DNA of 64,000 nt, from NCBI GenBank assembly GCA_002715465.1, contig PAYY01000007.1, forward strand, positions 228,475-292,474, in the 5' to 3' direction. The DNA is from Fidelibacterota bacterium (lineage in GTDB: Bacteria > Marinisomatota > Marinisomatia > Marinisomatales > S15-B10). This document shows, piece by piece, positions 18,364 to 26,869 of the stretch. Each line of letters starts with the position of its first letter. Position 1 is the first letter of the stretch. The notes beneath the pieces were generated by a model that made no database searches, was not told the DNA's origin, and saw nothing but the letters and a program-made list of their open reading frames with translations. Both the position numbers and the translations under genes were made by a program.

Positions 18364-19101
18364 TCATTTTATACCACGTTCTTTTTTTATTATTTTATAC
18401 GCATTATTTACAGCTTTAAATTTTTCTTCAGCCAGCTTACCAAAATCATCACCTAAATGGGAAACTTTATCAGGGTGAAATTTTGCGGCCATTCTTCGGT
18501 AGGCTCTTTTTACATCCTGATCCTTTGCGCTAGCATCTATTTCTAGAATGATATATGCATTTATAGATTCTTGGAGAAACATAGCCCGCATTGATTGACG
18601 ATCTGAGTCTGAAATCCCTATATAATCACAAATTTTTCTAATTAAAATATCTTCATGAGAATGTAAAGTTCCATCGGCATAGGCAAGCCCAAATAGTCCA
18701 TGGATTAATTCCAGTCTTGATGAATGGTCCATCTCTTTTTTTATTTGACGACATATTGGGTTTAAAGGATAATCCTGTTTTAGGATATCTTTAAAAACAA
18801 TCATCAATTCCTTAGAGTTTTCTATTCCAAAATGTTTGGTTAGAAATTCCTTGATGAAATCGAGTTCAGATTTAAGCAATTTATTATCAGCTTTCATTAC
18901 TTGGCCAAATAAGACAAGCAATGAAATAGCAAAGTCTCCTGGACGTGTTTTAGGATATTGCTCGTAATCATCGTAATTAGAATAATGGTAAGGTCCACTT
19001 GAGTTCTTTAAACTCGCTAAGGAAAATCCAACCAGAGCACCAATTGGTCCAGCCAACACCCATCCAAGTCCACTCCATAAGATTTTTTTACCTACAGGCA
19101 T
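18364..19101 (-). CDS. DjlA-like co-chaperone with TerB and J domains
   Basis: Membrane-linked DnaJ co-chaperone, 245 aa. A short glycine-rich hydrophobic N-terminal segment (about 8-30) could anchor it. A TerB-like helical domain spans about 55-175 (GDFAISLLVLFGQVMKAD, GLFGLAYADG). A C-terminal J domain spans about 182-243 with the HPD motif at 209-211. This is the architecture of E. coli DjlA, which stimulates DnaK ATPase. The neighbours give no hint of a specific client. Confidence 0.88.
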   Translation of the reverse strand: MPVGKKILWSGLGWVLAGPIGALVGFSLASLKNSSGPYHYSNYDDYEQYPKTRPGDFAISLLVLFGQVMKADNKLLKSELDFIKEFLTKHFGIENSKELMIVFKDILKQDYPLNPICRQIKKEMDHSSRLELIHGLFGLAYADGTLHSHEDILIRKICDYIGISDSDRQSMRAMFLQESINAYIILEIDASAKDQDVKRAYRRMAAKFHPDKVSHLGDDFGKLAEEKFKAVNNAYKIIKKERGIK

Positions 19102-19209
19102 TATATGTAAAACAAGTCAATCATTTAATTATTATAATTATAATATTATAGTTCATAATGATAATAACAAAAAAGTTTGTTTTTTCCCTAAATTCCCTAT
19201 ATTGCACCA

Positions 19210-19755
19210 ATGAGAAAGGGTCTAAAGGAATTAAAAACTGGCATTATTGTTAAATGGTTTAAATTAGGTCATAAATTATCAAATCCTAATTTTACGGGTT
19301 CAATAAGTAAAAATGGATCTGGAATTCGTTCAGCCCTTATAATTTTTCCTGAAGGACGAGATAATTCAAGAATAGCTCGTTATTTTTTGAAATCAATTTA
19401 TGCTAATGGACAAGCAGAAATCGATTTCCTGATGAAAAAATCTCTATACCATACTTTTCAGGGATCTCTACCTGAACGGGTAAAAATCTATGATGAGCAA
19501 GATTTCAATTGGTTTAATCTTCCTAAATTAGGGTTTGCCGAACGTATTTTTGATCGAGAATATGATGCAGTAGTTGACATGCATCCTTTTTTTAATCTTG
19601 CATCAGCATATCTTACATCTCTATCTGGTGCTCCTATAAGAGTGGGTTTTGCTAGTAGATTTTCTGAGAACTTTTTTAATGTTCAGATTGATAGTTCTAA
19701 AAGCGAATTTCTTGAAAGAAGTTACCTTGCGGTTCAAAAACTATTAAATATATGA
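19210..19755 (+). CDS. GT9-like half protein (N-terminal glycosyltransferase domain only)
   Basis: 181-aa protein resembling the first Rossmann half of heptosyltransferase/GT9-type glycosyltransferases: IIFPEGRDNSRIARYFLKSI, then YDAVVDMHPFFNLASAYLTSLSGAPIRVGF. The donor-binding C-terminal half is absent and no such domain follows, so it may be a binding protein or a partner subunit and not an enzyme. Its stop overlaps the next ATG as ATGA, so the two are translated together. I know of short uncharacterised proteins of this look in Bacteroidota but cannot assign a family with certainty. Confidence 0.5.
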   Translation: MRKGLKELKTGIIVKWFKLGHKLSNPNFTGSISKNGSGIRSALIIFPEGRDNSRIARYFLKSIYANGQAEIDFLMKKSLYHTFQGSLPERVKIYDEQDFNWFNLPKLGFAERIFDREYDAVVDMHPFFNLASAYLTSLSGAPIRVGFASRFSENFFNVQIDSSKSEFLERSYLAVQKLLNI

Positions 19756-20963
19756 ATATTACTGTTTTTGAAAATAGAGAATTGGCAACAAGGCTTTCAC
19801 CTATTGCTTTGACTCGTCCCGTTTTTGAACTAAGGTGTGGAGCTTTTTCATTTATAGAACGAATTTATAGGTTGCGACCAAATGCATCTATATCTTTATT
19901 TGTTCGTAAAGAGTTAATTGAGATCACCAAACACAGATTTCCAAATTATTCTGTAAATCCAGACTTTCCTGTTGAAGGTCTTTGGTTAAATGGTGGAGTA
20001 TTTTGGAATGAAGAAGCTCTTCAGAATTTAGAAAAACAATTTGGAACTTATCTATCTAATGATGGAAACTTTATTGGGGGTAATTTGTCATCTGAAGATG
20101 TTACTGAATACATAGATAAGGGAGGTCCAGTTGAAAATACACCTAACTTTAAAGGAAGAGATTATAATATAGATTCTATAAATTTTCTTTGGGATTGTAT
20201 AAATATAAATGGAAAAGCTTTAGAACGAGATTCTAAATTTTTTGATATGGGTAAAATTCAAGGAGAGATTGATGAAGATGTTCATTTATTAAAATCAAAC
20301 AATATTTATGTTGATATTGGAGCAAAAATCCGAAATAGTGTTATTATTGATGGTGAATCTGGGCCAGTAATAATTGAAAACAATACAATCATTAATCCAG
20401 GTGCTTATATTGAAGGACCTATCCATATTGGTGAGGGTTCAATTATAAATACGGGAGCAAAAATTTTTGGTAATACTAGTATTGGTAAAGGTTGTAAAGT
20501 CGGTGGAGAAATAACGGGATCTATTCTTCAAGGTTGGACAAATAAACAACATGATGGATTCCTAGGGCATTCATTCTTGGGTGAATGGATAAATATTGGA
20601 GCTGGTACTAATAATAGTGATCTAAAGAATAACTATTCTTCAGTGCATGTTTCAATAGATGGTCAATGGATAGATACAAAAAGTTTATTTGTTGGACTTT
20701 TTATGGGTGATCACTCAAAAAGCGGAATTGGAACAAGGTTTAATACAGGCTCTGTAGTTGGAGTGGCTTGTAATATTGCATTAAGTGGTTTTGTTCCAAA
20801 AAGCATTCCATCTTTTTCTTGGCTAGTTAATGATAAACATTCTAAACACAAATATGAAAAATTTGTTGAAACAGCAACTGTTGTCAAAAATAGACGAGGA
20901 GAATCTTTCTCTGATTATGAAGAGAAACTTTTTCGTCTAATTGCAGAGAATAATACTTTATGA
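19752..20963 (+). CDS. GlmU-like protein with left-handed beta-helix
   Basis: 403-aa protein like the GlmU-family proteins of Bacteroidota, putative sugar nucleotidyltransferases. The N-terminal half (about 1-180) starts ITVFENRELATRLSPIALTR and lacks the classical glycine-rich GXGTRM loop. The C-terminal half (about 185-370) is a left-handed beta-helix of hexapeptide repeats (IGEGSIINTGAKIFGNTSIG), as in acyltransferases and GlmU. GLGHS-type and NIGAGTNNSDLKNNYS segments match the family. The activity is inferred. It is coupled by a 4-base overlap to the GT9-like gene, which suggests joint work on a sugar or envelope precursor. Confidence 0.72.
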   Translation: MNITVFENRELATRLSPIALTRPVFELRCGAFSFIERIYRLRPNASISLFVRKELIEITKHRFPNYSVNPDFPVEGLWLNGGVFWNEEALQNLEKQFGTYLSNDGNFIGGNLSSEDVTEYIDKGGPVENTPNFKGRDYNIDSINFLWDCININGKALERDSKFFDMGKIQGEIDEDVHLLKSNNIYVDIGAKIRNSVIIDGESGPVIIENNTIINPGAYIEGPIHIGEGSIINTGAKIFGNTSIGKGCKVGGEITGSILQGWTNKQHDGFLGHSFLGEWINIGAGTNNSDLKNNYSSVHVSIDGQWIDTKSLFVGLFMGDHSKSGIGTRFNTGSVVGVACNIALSGFVPKSIPSFSWLVNDKHSKHKYEKFVETATVVKNRRGESFSDYEEKLFRLIAENNTL

Positions 20964-21044
20964 ATTATAATAAAATACTGTTGTTGACGGCACAGACACC
21001 AATTATATTATCCCTCCTCATAGAGGATAAATAGAAGGAAAATT

Positions 21045-21488
21045 ATGAGTTCAGAAGGTTTGATTTGTCCAGAATGTAGCATTTCGTTAAATGAAGAGGA
21101 TATTATAGAATCCTTAGTATGTAAGGAATGCAAAACAGATTTACAGAATGCAAAATATCTTGATTTCATTGAATATCTTGTTTCTAATGGTATTGTTAAG
21201 GATATTGATTTTTTTGATATGAAAATATATAAAGATGAGATTGAGCGTCTTGATCCAACGGATCAAGAAGAAATTGACCCCCAAGATTTTGAAAAAAAGA
21301 AAGACTCATTTTCTCTATTTGAAGAAGAAGTTGAAACAGTGGAAAAAGACAGTACCGAAGAAATGGATGTTTGGGAAGGTCTAGAGGAGGATTGGGAGGA
21401 ATTTAATCTTCGCAATAAGGAAGAAGCTAAAAACCCACTATTAAAGAATAAGAAAAAATCCCGTAGAGGTAGAAAGAAAAAATCGTGA
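21045..21488 (+). CDS. zinc-ribbon protein with acidic middle and basic tail
   Basis: 147-aa protein I do not recognise by name. Two CXXC pairs in the first 32 residues (CPEC and CKEC) form a zinc ribbon. Residues 60-125 are very acidic and the end is lysine-rich (KNKKKSRRGRKKKS), which would suit contact with nucleic acid or ribosomes. A good ribosome binding site (AAGGAAAATT) precedes the ATG. Its TGA overlaps the GTG start of the DUF3467 gene, so they are probably made together. Confidence 0.6.
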   Translation: MSSEGLICPECSISLNEEDIIESLVCKECKTDLQNAKYLDFIEYLVSNGIVKDIDFFDMKIYKDEIERLDPTDQEEIDPQDFEKKKDSFSLFEEEVETVEKDSTEEMDVWEGLEEDWEEFNLRNKEEAKNPLLKNKKKSRRGRKKKS

Positions 21489-21802
21489 ATAAAAAACAAG
21501 AGCAACAAATAAATATTGAACTAGATGAAAAAGTAGGTAGTGGTGATTATGCTAACTTTGTTGTAATTACACATTCTCCAGCAGAGTTTGTTATGGATTT
21601 TACTCGGCTTTTACCAGGTATGCCGAAGGCAAAAGTTAGTTCTAGGATAATTATGGCACCTTCTCATGTAAAAAGTTTTCAAAAAGCTTTAACCGAAAAT
21701 ATTGTTAGGTATGAAGAACAATATGGTGAAATTTCTATTCCTCAAAATGATTCATTCGATCAATATGGTGTAAAAATACCTGAAGATGGTTTGCCAAATT
21801 AA
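21485..21802 (+). CDS. DUF3467 family protein
   Basis: 105-aa protein matching DUF3467: a short Q/E-rich start, then GDYANFVVITHSPAEFVMDF, LLPGMPKAKVSSRIIM, and PSHVKSFQKALTENIVRYEEQYG. The family is widespread, small and uncharacterised. The start is GTG at 21485, overlapping the stop of the zinc-ribbon gene by four bases. Linkage of DUF3467 with a zinc ribbon is the only functional hint. It converges with the cation exporter gene. Confidence 0.8.
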   Translation: MNKKQEQQINIELDEKVGSGDYANFVVITHSPAEFVMDFTRLLPGMPKAKVSSRIIMAPSHVKSFQKALTENIVRYEEQYGEISIPQNDSFDQYGVKIPEDGLPN

Positions 21803-21855
21803 ATAAGATAAAATCACCCAGAGATTTTTTGAATATTTGGAAAGATAAGAAATAT

Positions 21856-22755
21856 TTAGTGATGATGCTCAAACTTATGTGAATGATTAATTGCAATTTT
21901 TTCTGTTTCACACTCAAGAGTCATATCTCTAACATCAAATTCTTCTTGGATAATTACACGAATATTTTCTTTTATAACTTCTGTTTCTTGAAGAGACTCT
22001 ACATTAACGACTACATGAGCAGTTCCAACTGTTAAATGTGAACAAACCTGCCATAATCGAATATCAAGAAAATCTTTTACACCATCTATTTTAATAATTC
22101 TTTGGCGGACATTTTCGATGTCTTGAGGTGATTTTTGCAAAAGAATTTCAGCACTGGAATATAAAACACGGCTAGCTCCTACAATTAGAATTAATGCCAC
22201 AAAAGCAGCAATAATAGGGTCAATTATAGGCTGTTCAAAAATTTGAATTGCGATCATACCACAAACTACTGATATAGAAGCAAGTATATCACCCAGAATA
22301 TGAAGATAGGCACTTTTAATATTTACATCATGGTGACGATCATTAGAAAAATGAAAAAATCGGATAACAATAATATTTATGAAAAGTCCAATAACTGCAA
22401 TAGAGAGAGCACCTTTAGTATCAATTATATTTGGATTATGGAATCGTTTCCAAGCCTCTAGAAAAATAAAAGCTGCAATAATACTTAATATTACACCATT
22501 GAATAGAGCACTAATAACCTCTAACCTATGATATCCAAAAGCCATTTGTTGGGTAGGTTTTCGTCGTTGGGCAACTGAAAGTGCCAGAGATGCAATTAAT
22601 ATTGAGCCAAGATCAGCAATGACATGAAAAGCATCTGAAATAAGACTTAAGCTTCCAAAGACTATGCCACCAAGGAGTTCGGCAAAAAAAGTAATAATTA
22701 GTAATATGGCTACTATTGTTAATACTTTTTGTGAATTCAAGTGATTATTAATCAT
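21856..22755 (-). CDS. czcD: cation diffusion facilitator (zinc/cadmium/cobalt exporter)
   Basis: Inner-membrane metal/proton antiporter of the CDF family, 299 aa, with six transmembrane helices. The metal site in helix 2 is H-V-I-A-D within SDAFHVIADLGS, and in helix 5 it is H-I-L-G-D within SAYLHILGDILAS; this HD/HD pattern is usual for Zn/Cd exporters. A cytoplasmic regulatory domain follows from about 205, and a histidine-rich tail (NHSHKFEHHH) ends the protein. Zinc is the likeliest substrate by family, but the exact metal is inferred. Confidence 0.93.
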   Translation of the reverse strand: MINNHLNSQKVLTIVAILLIITFFAELLGGIVFGSLSLISDAFHVIADLGSILIASLALSVAQRRKPTQQMAFGYHRLEVISALFNGVILSIIAAFIFLEAWKRFHNPNIIDTKGALSIAVIGLFINIIVIRFFHFSNDRHHDVNIKSAYLHILGDILASISVVCGMIAIQIFEQPIIDPIIAAFVALILIVGASRVLYSSAEILLQKSPQDIENVRQRIIKIDGVKDFLDIRLWQVCSHLTVGTAHVVVNVESLQETEVIKENIRVIIQEEFDVRDMTLECETEKIAINHSHKFEHHH

Positions 22756-22800
22756 GACAATGCACTAATTAAAACGATCTAAGGCTATTCATTTATATAT

Positions 22801-24684
22801 TTATTTTATTATCATCATTTTTTTATTAGCATAAAAATGATCAGTAATTAATTGATAAAAATAGATGCCTGTACCTAAAATCCTATTCTGACTATCTTTA
22901 CCATCAAAAAATACATGATGTTTCCCTTTTATCATCATCCCAGATTGAAGGGTTTTAATTTTCTGGCCTTTTAGGTTGTAAACGGTTAATTCTGTAAAAG
23001 TATCTTTTGCTAAATCAAAACTAATGATTGTTCCCGGGTTAAATGGATTAGGATAATTATTATATAATTCAAATTTATTCGGAATTGCAGTCTCATCTGT
23101 AATAATTACAAGTGGTTCAATGGGACCAATGGGCGAGTCCCAATCATCAATATTTGTGAATTGAGCGAAAACATTTCGTTGTTGGACAACTGGAATGCAA
23201 ATTCCACCTTGATCAGATTCATCAATTTTCATTAGAAGTCGTCCACCCGAATCTGGCATAGTGGGGTCAAAATCATGTGCTCCATCATTGATATTTAAAC
23301 CAAATTTTTCAAGTGAACCTATGATTTTTCCTGTTGCTAATTCTCTAAATTCTATTAACGCTTTTTCTTCGGCTTTTACACGTTCCATTCCATGTGCCAT
23401 GATGGTATCTACATTGGCGTTGAAATCGGAATATAATATTTCAGCTAAAGCCTGTCCAATTGATTGAGCCGTTGCGTTATCCAACCCAAAATTTTCCGCT
23501 ACATTTTTTGCTCCTTCCAGCATGGCATTCTTTTTTTCATTCGGATTGGTTGAAAGAGCATCATCAAGCCCTCTGTTAAAAGCGGAAGAAGCTCTAAAAA
23601 AGTTTGCAGTTAGATAATATCCTGTGAATTGGAAAGGTTCATCACCGGAGAAAGGTTTGTCATCTTTACCCCAGGCGTCAAAAATGTAACCTATACCATC
23701 CCAAGTACCCCCCATTGATTTATGTATTAATATTTGTTGAGATGGAGTAGAATCAAGTTTATCATGATCAAAGCCTTTTCCATTAATCATTGGATATTTT
23801 CCTACATTAATATTAGCACCTTTTTCAACTCCCCAAGCTGCCATACCTTCAATGGTTACATTATCAGCAGTAACAGATATACCTAATTGTCTATTTAATT
23901 CTCCGTTTTCATCAATGCCTTTATTAGACCCACCTGTTTCATAGTTTCCATCAATAGCATGCCATCGGATATCTAAATTTTTATATCTAGATGTTCCATC
24001 AAAGTTTTCTGTTTTATTTCGTCCTATGATCATTCCCCAAGATGAATCAGGATCACCAGGCAAAGGAGGAAGTGTTCCCTTCTTAGGATAGTGAACTCGG
24101 GGATTAATTGGTTTAAACCAATCTAAGTGAGCTGCTTCTTTAAGACCAAATCCCCAGACTATATTTCCATTTGGAAATTCTACGGGCTTACTAAATCCAA
24201 TTTCCAAGTTTTCCGAAAAAGATTTTACCATTAATTGATTAAGACAATTTTCAGTTTCGTTAAAAAGGTATGAGCTGGAGACTTGTTCTGGTTGTCCAGG
24301 TATAATGCCTTTACCATTTTCCATGTTAAGTGCAAAGGTAAAATCAATCCCGACTTTATTGATTAGTAAGTATGGATCTGTTGCCTCTCTATAGGATTCC
24401 ACAATTACAGATTCACCAACTTTTCCACCTATGATTGCTAGTTTAAGATCAACTTTTCCATCTAAATTTTCATCTACTTCTACATAATCCCCGTTTTTTA
24501 AAAGAACCCATTTGGCATAAACTCCATTAATATCCAAATCATCAGCATGATTTGCTTGACGAATAATATTCTCAAACTTTACCCGTAATGAATGTAATTG
24601 ATAGGTGCCTGTTATGGTTTGAGGCTTGACAATTCCAACTATTGTCAGTAAAAGAACAGAAACTGAAAAAAATTGTGTAATCAT
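22801..24684 (-). CDS. secreted protein with type IX-like C-terminal sorting domain
   Basis: Large exported protein of unknown role, 627 aa from the ATG at 24684 (a TTG at 24693 would add 3 residues). A signal peptide covers about 1-20. Residues near 60-75 read VDENLDGKVDL, a calcium-loop-like D-X-N-X-D-G-X-V-D. The middle shows no recognisable catalytic family. The last 80 residues are a sorting domain: NNYPNPFNPGTIISFDL, TVYNLKGQKIKTL, then GTGIYFYQL and KKMMIIK. That domain directs proteins through the type IX (Por) route in FCB bacteria and is then removed. The gene lies just after the Fe-S remnant. Confidence 0.7.
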   Translation of the reverse strand: MITQFFSVSVLLLTIVGIVKPQTITGTYQLHSLRVKFENIIRQANHADDLDINGVYAKWVLLKNGDYVEVDENLDGKVDLKLAIIGGKVGESVIVESYREATDPYLLINKVGIDFTFALNMENGKGIIPGQPEQVSSSYLFNETENCLNQLMVKSFSENLEIGFSKPVEFPNGNIVWGFGLKEAAHLDWFKPINPRVHYPKKGTLPPLPGDPDSSWGMIIGRNKTENFDGTSRYKNLDIRWHAIDGNYETGGSNKGIDENGELNRQLGISVTADNVTIEGMAAWGVEKGANINVGKYPMINGKGFDHDKLDSTPSQQILIHKSMGGTWDGIGYIFDAWGKDDKPFSGDEPFQFTGYYLTANFFRASSAFNRGLDDALSTNPNEKKNAMLEGAKNVAENFGLDNATAQSIGQALAEILYSDFNANVDTIMAHGMERVKAEEKALIEFRELATGKIIGSLEKFGLNINDGAHDFDPTMPDSGGRLLMKIDESDQGGICIPVVQQRNVFAQFTNIDDWDSPIGPIEPLVIITDETAIPNKFELYNNYPNPFNPGTIISFDLAKDTFTELTVYNLKGQKIKTLQSGMMIKGKHHVFFDGKDSQNRILGTGIYFYQLITDHFYANKKMMIIK

Positions 24685-24693
24685 AATTTGCAA

Positions 24694-24879
24694 TTATTTT
24701 TCTGTAATATTCTCTATAACTAAATCAGCAAGATCTTTAACCCGAACCTCTTCTTTACCTTCTGGAGTTAAAGGACCTAAACCTTGGTTGAACATTCCGT
24801 AACAAAAATTACAACTTGTGACAACTGTTTCAGCCCTAGATTCTATAATTTGTTCTGTAAAAGAAAAATACATCATCAT
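24694..24879 (-). pseudogene. C-terminal remnant of an ETF-linked Fe-S oxidoreductase
   Basis: 61-aa frame matching the end of the (Fe-S)-binding, cysteine-rich-domain oxidoreductases that accompany etfBA in many genomes. AETVVTSCNFCYGMF corresponds to the terminal CCG-type segment, and EEVRVKDLADLVIENI is the typical closing helix. The usual several hundred N-terminal residues with the two 4Fe-4S motifs are missing. Only 72 bases separate it from etfA, and the frame is closed upstream by TAG, so it is not a hidden selenoprotein. Its position downstream of etfB and etfA fits a deletion remnant. Confidence 0.6.
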
Positions 24880-24951
24880 AAAACTACACTATTTGATACA
24901 AAGTTAGAGTTTTTTTGTATACGGATGCTCGCAAGACATTAAAAATAGAAT

Positions 24952-25926
24952 TTATTCTCTTAAGGCTTTTATTAGTTTTGGAATAATTTCCAGAATATCA
25001 CCTACAATACCATAGTCTGCAAACTCAAAAAGAGGTGCTTCAGCATCTTTGTTTATTAAAATAATATTTTTAGAGCCTTTAATTCCTACAACATGTTGGA
25101 TCGCCCCTGAAATTCCAAGTGCAAAATAAAGTTTTGGCGCTACAGTTTTACCAGAACTTCCAATTAGATGGTAGGGTTCAAGCCAGCCAGCATCAATAAC
25201 TGGTCTTGATGAGGCCATCTTCGCTCCCATAATCTTTGCTAGATCTTTTGCAATTTGGACATTGTTTTCCGAACCTATTCCCCTACCTATGGAAACTATA
25301 ATATCTGCATTTGATAAATCAATATCACCCGTTACTTCTTGGAATGGTGGCTCTGAAATGGAGCGAATAGTATCAGCATCCATTGATAAAGAAATTTTCC
25401 TTATTGCAGAATGTCTGCCTTCAATGATATCTTCTTTCTTAAATGCTGAGGATTGGAATGAAATGATTACCGGTTTATCACAGTTTGGAATAATATCAGC
25501 AGAAAGTTTACCTGAGAAAATCTGTTTTCTTAAAATTAATGAATGGTTTTTTTCAATACGATATGAAATATTATCTGCTAAAAAAGGAAAATTTAGTTTA
25601 GCACTAACTCGGGGCAAGAAATCGCGAGCCATATATGTATGTCCTGCAAGAATAAATTTTGGAGTCTCTTGTTTAACTACTTCTCTGATGGCATCAGAGA
25701 AACCGTCACTACTATAATTAATTAATAAAGGATGTTCTGCAAATAAAATCTCATTAAGTTGTATACCTTTTAATAATTCAACAATTCTAGCGGTTTTATA
25801 TCCTAAAATAAGAGCAGAGACAGGAAGGTCGAAATCTTTTCCTAATGCTTGTCCAGCAGCTAGAACTTCATAACTTATTTGATGCGGGCCTTTTTTAGTT
25901 TGTTCAATAATAACTAATATGCTCAT
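24952..25926 (-). CDS. etfA: electron transfer flavoprotein subunit alpha
   Basis: FAD-binding alpha subunit of electron transfer flavoprotein, 324 aa. The C-terminal FAD domain is clear: VSIGRGIGSENNVQIAK, SRPVIDAGWLEPYHLIG, SGKTVAPKLYFALGISGAIQ and INKDAEAPLFEFADYGIVGD. It forms a heterodimer with EtfB and shuttles electrons from flavin dehydrogenases. I use the ATG at 25926, since the codon just before it in frame is TTG. It follows etfB by about 70 bases. Confidence 0.95.
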   Translation of the reverse strand: MSILVIIEQTKKGPHQISYEVLAAGQALGKDFDLPVSALILGYKTARIVELLKGIQLNEILFAEHPLLINYSSDGFSDAIREVVKQETPKFILAGHTYMARDFLPRVSAKLNFPFLADNISYRIEKNHSLILRKQIFSGKLSADIIPNCDKPVIISFQSSAFKKEDIIEGRHSAIRKISLSMDADTIRSISEPPFQEVTGDIDLSNADIIVSIGRGIGSENNVQIAKDLAKIMGAKMASSRPVIDAGWLEPYHLIGSSGKTVAPKLYFALGISGAIQHVVGIKGSKNIILINKDAEAPLFEFADYGIVGDILEIIPKLIKALRE

Positions 25927-25996
25927 CAAATAATTTGTCTCATTGGATAATAAAATGAATAAAATGAAAAGTTATATTATTGGAATGCATAAATAA

Positions 25997-26761
25997 TTAA
26001 AATAGCTTTAATTCTTTTTTTAAGATATCTAAAATACGTTGAATTTGTTGATCTACACTACCATCTATCATTTCTGTCTTTTTTGATTTTTTAGGATTAA
26101 AAATTTTTAAAATAGACTGGTTTGGATTCAGTTTATTATTGACTGTGACAGATTTAATTTCTTTTTTCTTCGCACTCATGAGTCCTTTTAAAGAAGGATA
26201 GCGTAAATTATTAATACCAGACTGAATGGTTATTGAAGAGGGTAGAGTAAGTGTTACCCATTGATACCATCCTGATTCAAGCTCACGTTTTACTCTTACT
26301 GTTGTATCAGTCACCTCAGTCTCCATTACTAAAGTAGCCGTTGTCATTCCAAGAAGTTCACCAATCAGCACTCCCACTTGACCAAAACCATTATCATCTG
26401 ATTGGAGACCAGATAGGATAAGATCGAAATTTTCTTCTTTAATTGTTTCAGCAATTATTTTGGCTATTTGTAATGGATCTGAATTGTACGGGTAGGGTTC
26501 ATCAATATGAATCCCTCTATCAACTCCTTTAGACAATGCTTCGCGAATAGTACGTTTAGCACGTTCCGGTCCTAAGCTTACCGCGACAACTTCACCATCA
26601 TCAAGTTTTGCAATGATTTGCAGAGCTTCCTCAATGGCATAGTTATCACTTTCATTTGTAAAAAAAGTGAGATTATCTTCTTTAACCCAATTTTGATCAT
26701 CAGAAATTTGAAGTTGAGACTCAGTCCCTGGAACCTGTTTTACTAATACAGCAATTTTCAT
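25997..26761 (-). CDS. etfB: electron transfer flavoprotein subunit beta
   Basis: Beta subunit of electron transfer flavoprotein, 254 aa. Family features are the N-terminal MKIAVLVKQVPG, the AMP/FAD-site region NESDNYAIEEAL, LILSGLQSDDNGFGQVG and LTLPSSITIQSGINNLRYPSLKGLM. It is first in the etfB-etfA-remnant transcription unit and diverges from the DUF5916 gene, so its promoter lies in the 108 bases at 26762-26869. A bifurcating role cannot be decided from the sequence alone. Confidence 0.95.
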   Translation of the reverse strand: MKIAVLVKQVPGTESQLQISDDQNWVKEDNLTFFTNESDNYAIEEALQIIAKLDDGEVVAVSLGPERAKRTIREALSKGVDRGIHIDEPYPYNSDPLQIAKIIAETIKEENFDLILSGLQSDDNGFGQVGVLIGELLGMTTATLVMETEVTDTTVRVKRELESGWYQWVTLTLPSSITIQSGINNLRYPSLKGLMSAKKKEIKSVTVNNKLNPNQSILKIFNPKKSKKTEMIDGSVDQQIQRILDILKKELKLF

Positions 26762-26869
26762 AATTAATAATGTATAAAGCCCTACAATGGTTGGTGTAAT
26801 TTAGTAAACTTTTTAGTTTTTGTATATTTCAGTATAGTAGAGTATATGTTTAAATTCTAGGATTATATA

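Noticed and set aside
24694..24900. Possibility that the Fe-S remnant is the end of a TGA-interrupted selenoprotein
   Set aside because: The frame upstream of its ATG is closed by TAG, not TGA, and only 72 bases separate it from etfA.
25934..25944. TTTGTCTCATT half-site between etfB and etfA, like the SUF operator
   Set aside because: Only one half-site, and the same TTGTCTCATTTG also occurs inside the LptF/G coding region near 46459-46470, so chance is sufficient.
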